The notes under the pieces: generated by a model
Told to the model about the DNA's origin: nothing
Databases searched by the model: none
The model's input: only the letters and a program-made list of their open reading frames with translations
Made by a program: the position numbers and the translations under genes
Assembly: GCA_947499775.1 (NCBI GenBank)
Contig: CANMPY010000073.1
Location: 1 to 7,946, forward strand
Direction of reading: 5' to 3'
Length of the DNA stretch: 7,946 nucleotides
Source: Bacteroidota bacterium
GTDB taxonomy: Bacteria; Bacteroidota; Bacteroidia; NS11-12g; UBA9320
Shown: in pieces, positions 6,266 to 7,946 of the stretch
Layout of the letters: each line of letters starts with the position of its first letter
Numbering within the stretch: position 1 is the first letter of the stretch

Positions 6266-6338
6266 GCCACTTTAGCTCAGCTGGTAGAGCAACTGATTTG
6301 TAATCAGTAGGTCATTGGTTCGATCCCGATAAGTGGCT
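6266..6338 (+). tRNA. tRNA-Thr (anticodon TGT)
   Basis: 73 bases fold as a standard cloverleaf: acceptor GCCACTT/AAGTGGC, D arm GCTC/GAGC, anticodon stem ACTGA/TCAGT around loop TTTGTAA, and T arm ATTGG/CCGAT (one G-U) around TTCGATC. The anticodon TGT at 6299-6301 reads ACA and other Thr codons. The discriminator base is T and CCA is not encoded, so it must be added by tRNA nucleotidyltransferase. It is the first gene of the operon and the counterpart of E. coli thrU. Confidence 0.97.
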
Positions 6339-6397
6339 CATTAGTGAGATGGATTAGGTGTGGGGTGATTCCGTTTTTTGACATATTGAAACATTTC

Positions 6398-6435
6398 AAC
6401 GGGGAGTTATTAAAAATTATAATAACGGGGAGTTA
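6398..6435 (+). repeat. 12-bp direct repeat duplicating the tRNA-Tyr 5' end
   Basis: AACGGGGAGTTA occurs at 6398-6409 and again at 6424-6435. The second copy covers the 5' acceptor strand of tRNA-Tyr (GGGGAGT) and the bases just before it. The sequence between them can form a 7-bp stem (GTTATTA at 6406-6412 with TAATAAC at 6420-6426), which would overlap both copies. The first copy could therefore compete for pairing with the tRNA 3' acceptor strand. Confidence 0.6.
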
Positions 6436-6507
6436 CCAGAGTGGCCAAATGGGGCAGACTGTAAATCTGCTGCGCGAGCTTCGGTGGTTCGAATCCACCA
6501 CTCCCCA
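6427..6507 (+). tRNA. tRNA-Tyr (anticodon GTA)
   Basis: An 81-base class II tRNA with a long variable arm (TGCGCGAGCTTCG region). The acceptor is GGGGAGT/ACTCCCC with discriminator A, the anticodon stem GCAGA/TCTGC encloses CTGTAAA, and the T stem GGTGG/CCACC encloses TTCGAAT. The anticodon GTA is at 6461-6463. CCA is not encoded. It corresponds to E. coli tyrU in position and anticodon. Confidence 0.97.
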
Positions 6508-6527
6508 CATTTAAAAATAATGAAATT

Positions 6528-6600
6528 GCGGGAGTAGCTCAGTTGGTAGAGCGACAGCCTTCCAAGCTGTAGGTCGCCGGTTCGAACCTGGTCTCCCGCT
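6528..6600 (+). tRNA. tRNA-Gly (anticodon TCC)
   Basis: 73 bases with acceptor GCGGGAG/CTCCCGC, D arm GCTC/GAGC, anticodon stem ACAGC/GCTGT around CTTCCAA (anticodon TCC at 6561-6563) and a T arm around TTCGAAC. The discriminator is T and CCA is not encoded. It reads GGA/GGG. It lies 20 bases after tRNA-Tyr and 12 before the next tRNA, and corresponds to E. coli glyT. Confidence 0.97.
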
Positions 6601-6612
6601 CTAAAAAACCAA

Positions 6613-6684
<72 letters not shown>

Positions 6685-6786
6685 CTAATACGCTAAAGTA
6701 TACAATAGAATACGATTTGTTTCGATACGATTTAAACACATAGACGTAAAACAAAATTTAAAAACAATAATTAAACAAATACCAAA

Positions 6787-7946
6787 ATGGCAAAAGAAAA
6801 ATTCGACCGGTCCAAACCGCACGTAAACATCGGTACAATTGGTCACGTTGACCACGGTAAAACTACCTTGACCGCCGCAATTACAAAGGTACTTGCAGAA
6901 AAAGGTTTATCTGAAATGAGATCCTTTGAGTCAATTGACTCTGCTCCGGAAGAAAAAGAACGTGGTATTACAATTAATACAGCTCACGTTGAATATTCTA
7001 CCGCTAATCGTCATTATGCACACGTTGACTGTCCGGGTCACGCTGACTATGTAAAAAACATGGTAACAGGTGCTGCTCAGATGGATGGTGCTATCATTGT
7101 TGTGGCTGCTACTGACGGTCCAATGCCTCAAACAAAAGAACATATCCTTCTAGCTCGCCAGGTTGGTGTGCCTCGTTTGGTTGTTTTTATGAATAAGGTT
7201 GACATGGTAGATGATGATGAAATTTTAGAAATTGTTGAAATGGAAATTCGTGACTTATTGAAATTCTACGAATTTGATGCTGACAATACTCCAATCATTC
7301 AAGGCTCAGCTTTAGGTGGCTTAAATGCAGAACCTAAATGGGTTGATAGAATAATGGATCTTATGGAAGCAGTGGATTCATGGATTCCAATTCCTCCACG
7401 TTTGGTTGACAAACCATTCCTTATGCCTGTAGAAGATGTGTTCTCGATCACTGGTCGTGGAACTGTTGCTACTGGACGTATCGAAAGAGGAGTAATAAAC
7501 GTAGGTGATCCAGTAGAAATTATTGGAATGGGCGCCGAAAATTTAACATCAACCTGTACAGGTGTTGAGATGTTCCGTAAATTATTAGATAGAGGAGAAG
7601 CTGGAGATAATGCAGGATTATTACTTCGTGGTATTGATAAAACAATGATCAGAAGAGGTATGGTAATTTGTGCACCAAAATCAGTAACACCACATAAAAA
7701 ATGTAAGGCTGAAGTTTACGTACTTTCAAAAGAAGAAGGTGGACGTCATACTCCATTTTTTAACAAATATCGTCCACAATTCTATTTCCGTACAACAGAT
7801 GTTACAGGTGAAATCACCTTACCTCAAGGAACAGAAATGGTAATGCCGGGCGATAACTTAACAATCACCGTAGATCTTTTAAGTCCTATTGCGATGGAAA
7901 AAGGTTTGAAGTTTGCTATCCGTGAAGGTGGAAGAACTGTAGGTGC
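6787..7946 (+). CDS. tuf: Elongation factor Tu (3' end outside window)
   Basis: EF-Tu is the GTPase that carries aminoacyl-tRNA to the ribosomal A site. The 386 complete codons cover nearly all of the usual ~395 residues and stop at GGRTVG, so about ten are missing. The G domain shows GHVDHGKT (19-26), switch I RGITIN (59-64), DCPGH (81-85) with catalytic His85, NKVD (136-139) and SAL (174-176). Domain II contains SITGRGTVATGRIERG, and domain III contains GGRHTPFF and MVMPGDN. The ATG at 6787 gives the standard MAKEKFDRSKPHVNIGTIGH start. The preceding 100 bases are A-rich with no Shine-Dalgarno motif, as normal in this phylum. tuf lies 102 bases after tRNA-Thr(GGT). Transcription is probably from the tRNA promoter; a separate start in the 6685-6786 gap is not excluded. 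Confidence 0.98.
   Translation, partial: MAKEKFDRSKPHVNIGTIGHVDHGKTTLTAAITKVLAEKGLSEMRSFESIDSAPEEKERGITINTAHVEYSTANRHYAHVDCPGHADYVKNMVTGAAQMDGAIIVVAATDGPMPQTKEHILLARQVGVPRLVVFMNKVDMVDDDEILEIVEMEIRDLLKFYEFDADNTPIIQGSALGGLNAEPKWVDRIMDLMEAVDSWIPIPPRLVDKPFLMPVEDVFSITGRGTVATGRIERGVINVGDPVEIIGMGAENLTSTCTGVEMFRKLLDRGEAGDNAGLLLRGIDKTMIRRGMVICAPKSVTPHKKCKAEVYVLSKEEGGRHTPFFNKYRPQFYFRTTDVTGEITLPQGTEMVMPGDNLTITVDLLSPIAMEKGLKFAIREGGRTVG

Noticed and set aside
6234..6310. ATG at 6234 opening a 24-codon frame that runs into tRNA-Thr
   Set aside because: It crosses the leader hairpin and the tRNA and stops inside the tRNA; it is incidental in a stable-RNA leader.
6379..6384. TTGACA, the E. coli-type -35 hexamer, between tRNA-Thr and tRNA-Tyr
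   Set aside because: No TATAAT-like or TAnnTTTG element stands at the right distance, and Bacteroidota promoters do not use this pairing.

Overview
The window looks like a conserved, AT-rich chromosomal housekeeping segment of a member of the Bacteroidota, with no sign of an accessory or mobile region. Three things point that way. Promoters match the phylum's -7 consensus TAnnTTTG, with TTG about 20 bases upstream in the best cases. No gene has a Shine-Dalgarno sequence; start codons are preceded instead by A-rich leaders. The protein families read as Bacteroidota versions, including Mfd and a 64-residue bS21 with Tyr54. Order or family cannot be fixed from this sequence.

Layout. Positions 1-3278 (minus strand) hold almost all of mfd, the transcription-repair coupling factor, with only the extreme C-terminus outside the window. 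A perfect 42-bp palindrome (3374-3415), probably a terminator, separates it from an upstream minus-strand gene (3426-4514) for an exported protein of unknown function with a helical, TPR-like C-terminal part. Positions 4515-4731 form a divergent intergenic region with promoters facing both ways. On the plus strand follow rpsU (bS21), xerC (tyrosine recombinase) and hpf (short hibernation factor). A strong intrinsic terminator lies between rpsU and xerC and contains the xerC start codon. Next comes a canonical promoter, a leader hairpin, four tRNA genes (Thr-UGU, Tyr-GUA, Gly-UCC, Thr-GGU) and tuf (EF-Tu), cut by the right edge about ten codons before its end.

How it fits together. The right half is a translation block: a small-subunit protein, a ribosome hibernation factor, tRNAs and the elongation factor that delivers them. 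The tRNA order followed by tuf is the same as Escherichia coli thrU-tyrU-glyT-thrT-tufB. The rpsU and tRNA-tuf promoters share an almost identical 20-base stretch across the -7 element and start region, which suggests joint growth-rate control. I found no convincing new defence, mobile or metabolic system. The best leads are regulatory: the terminator/start overlap at xerC, the shared promoter module, the SD-less rpsU leader, and the hairpin and repeats in the tRNA operon.
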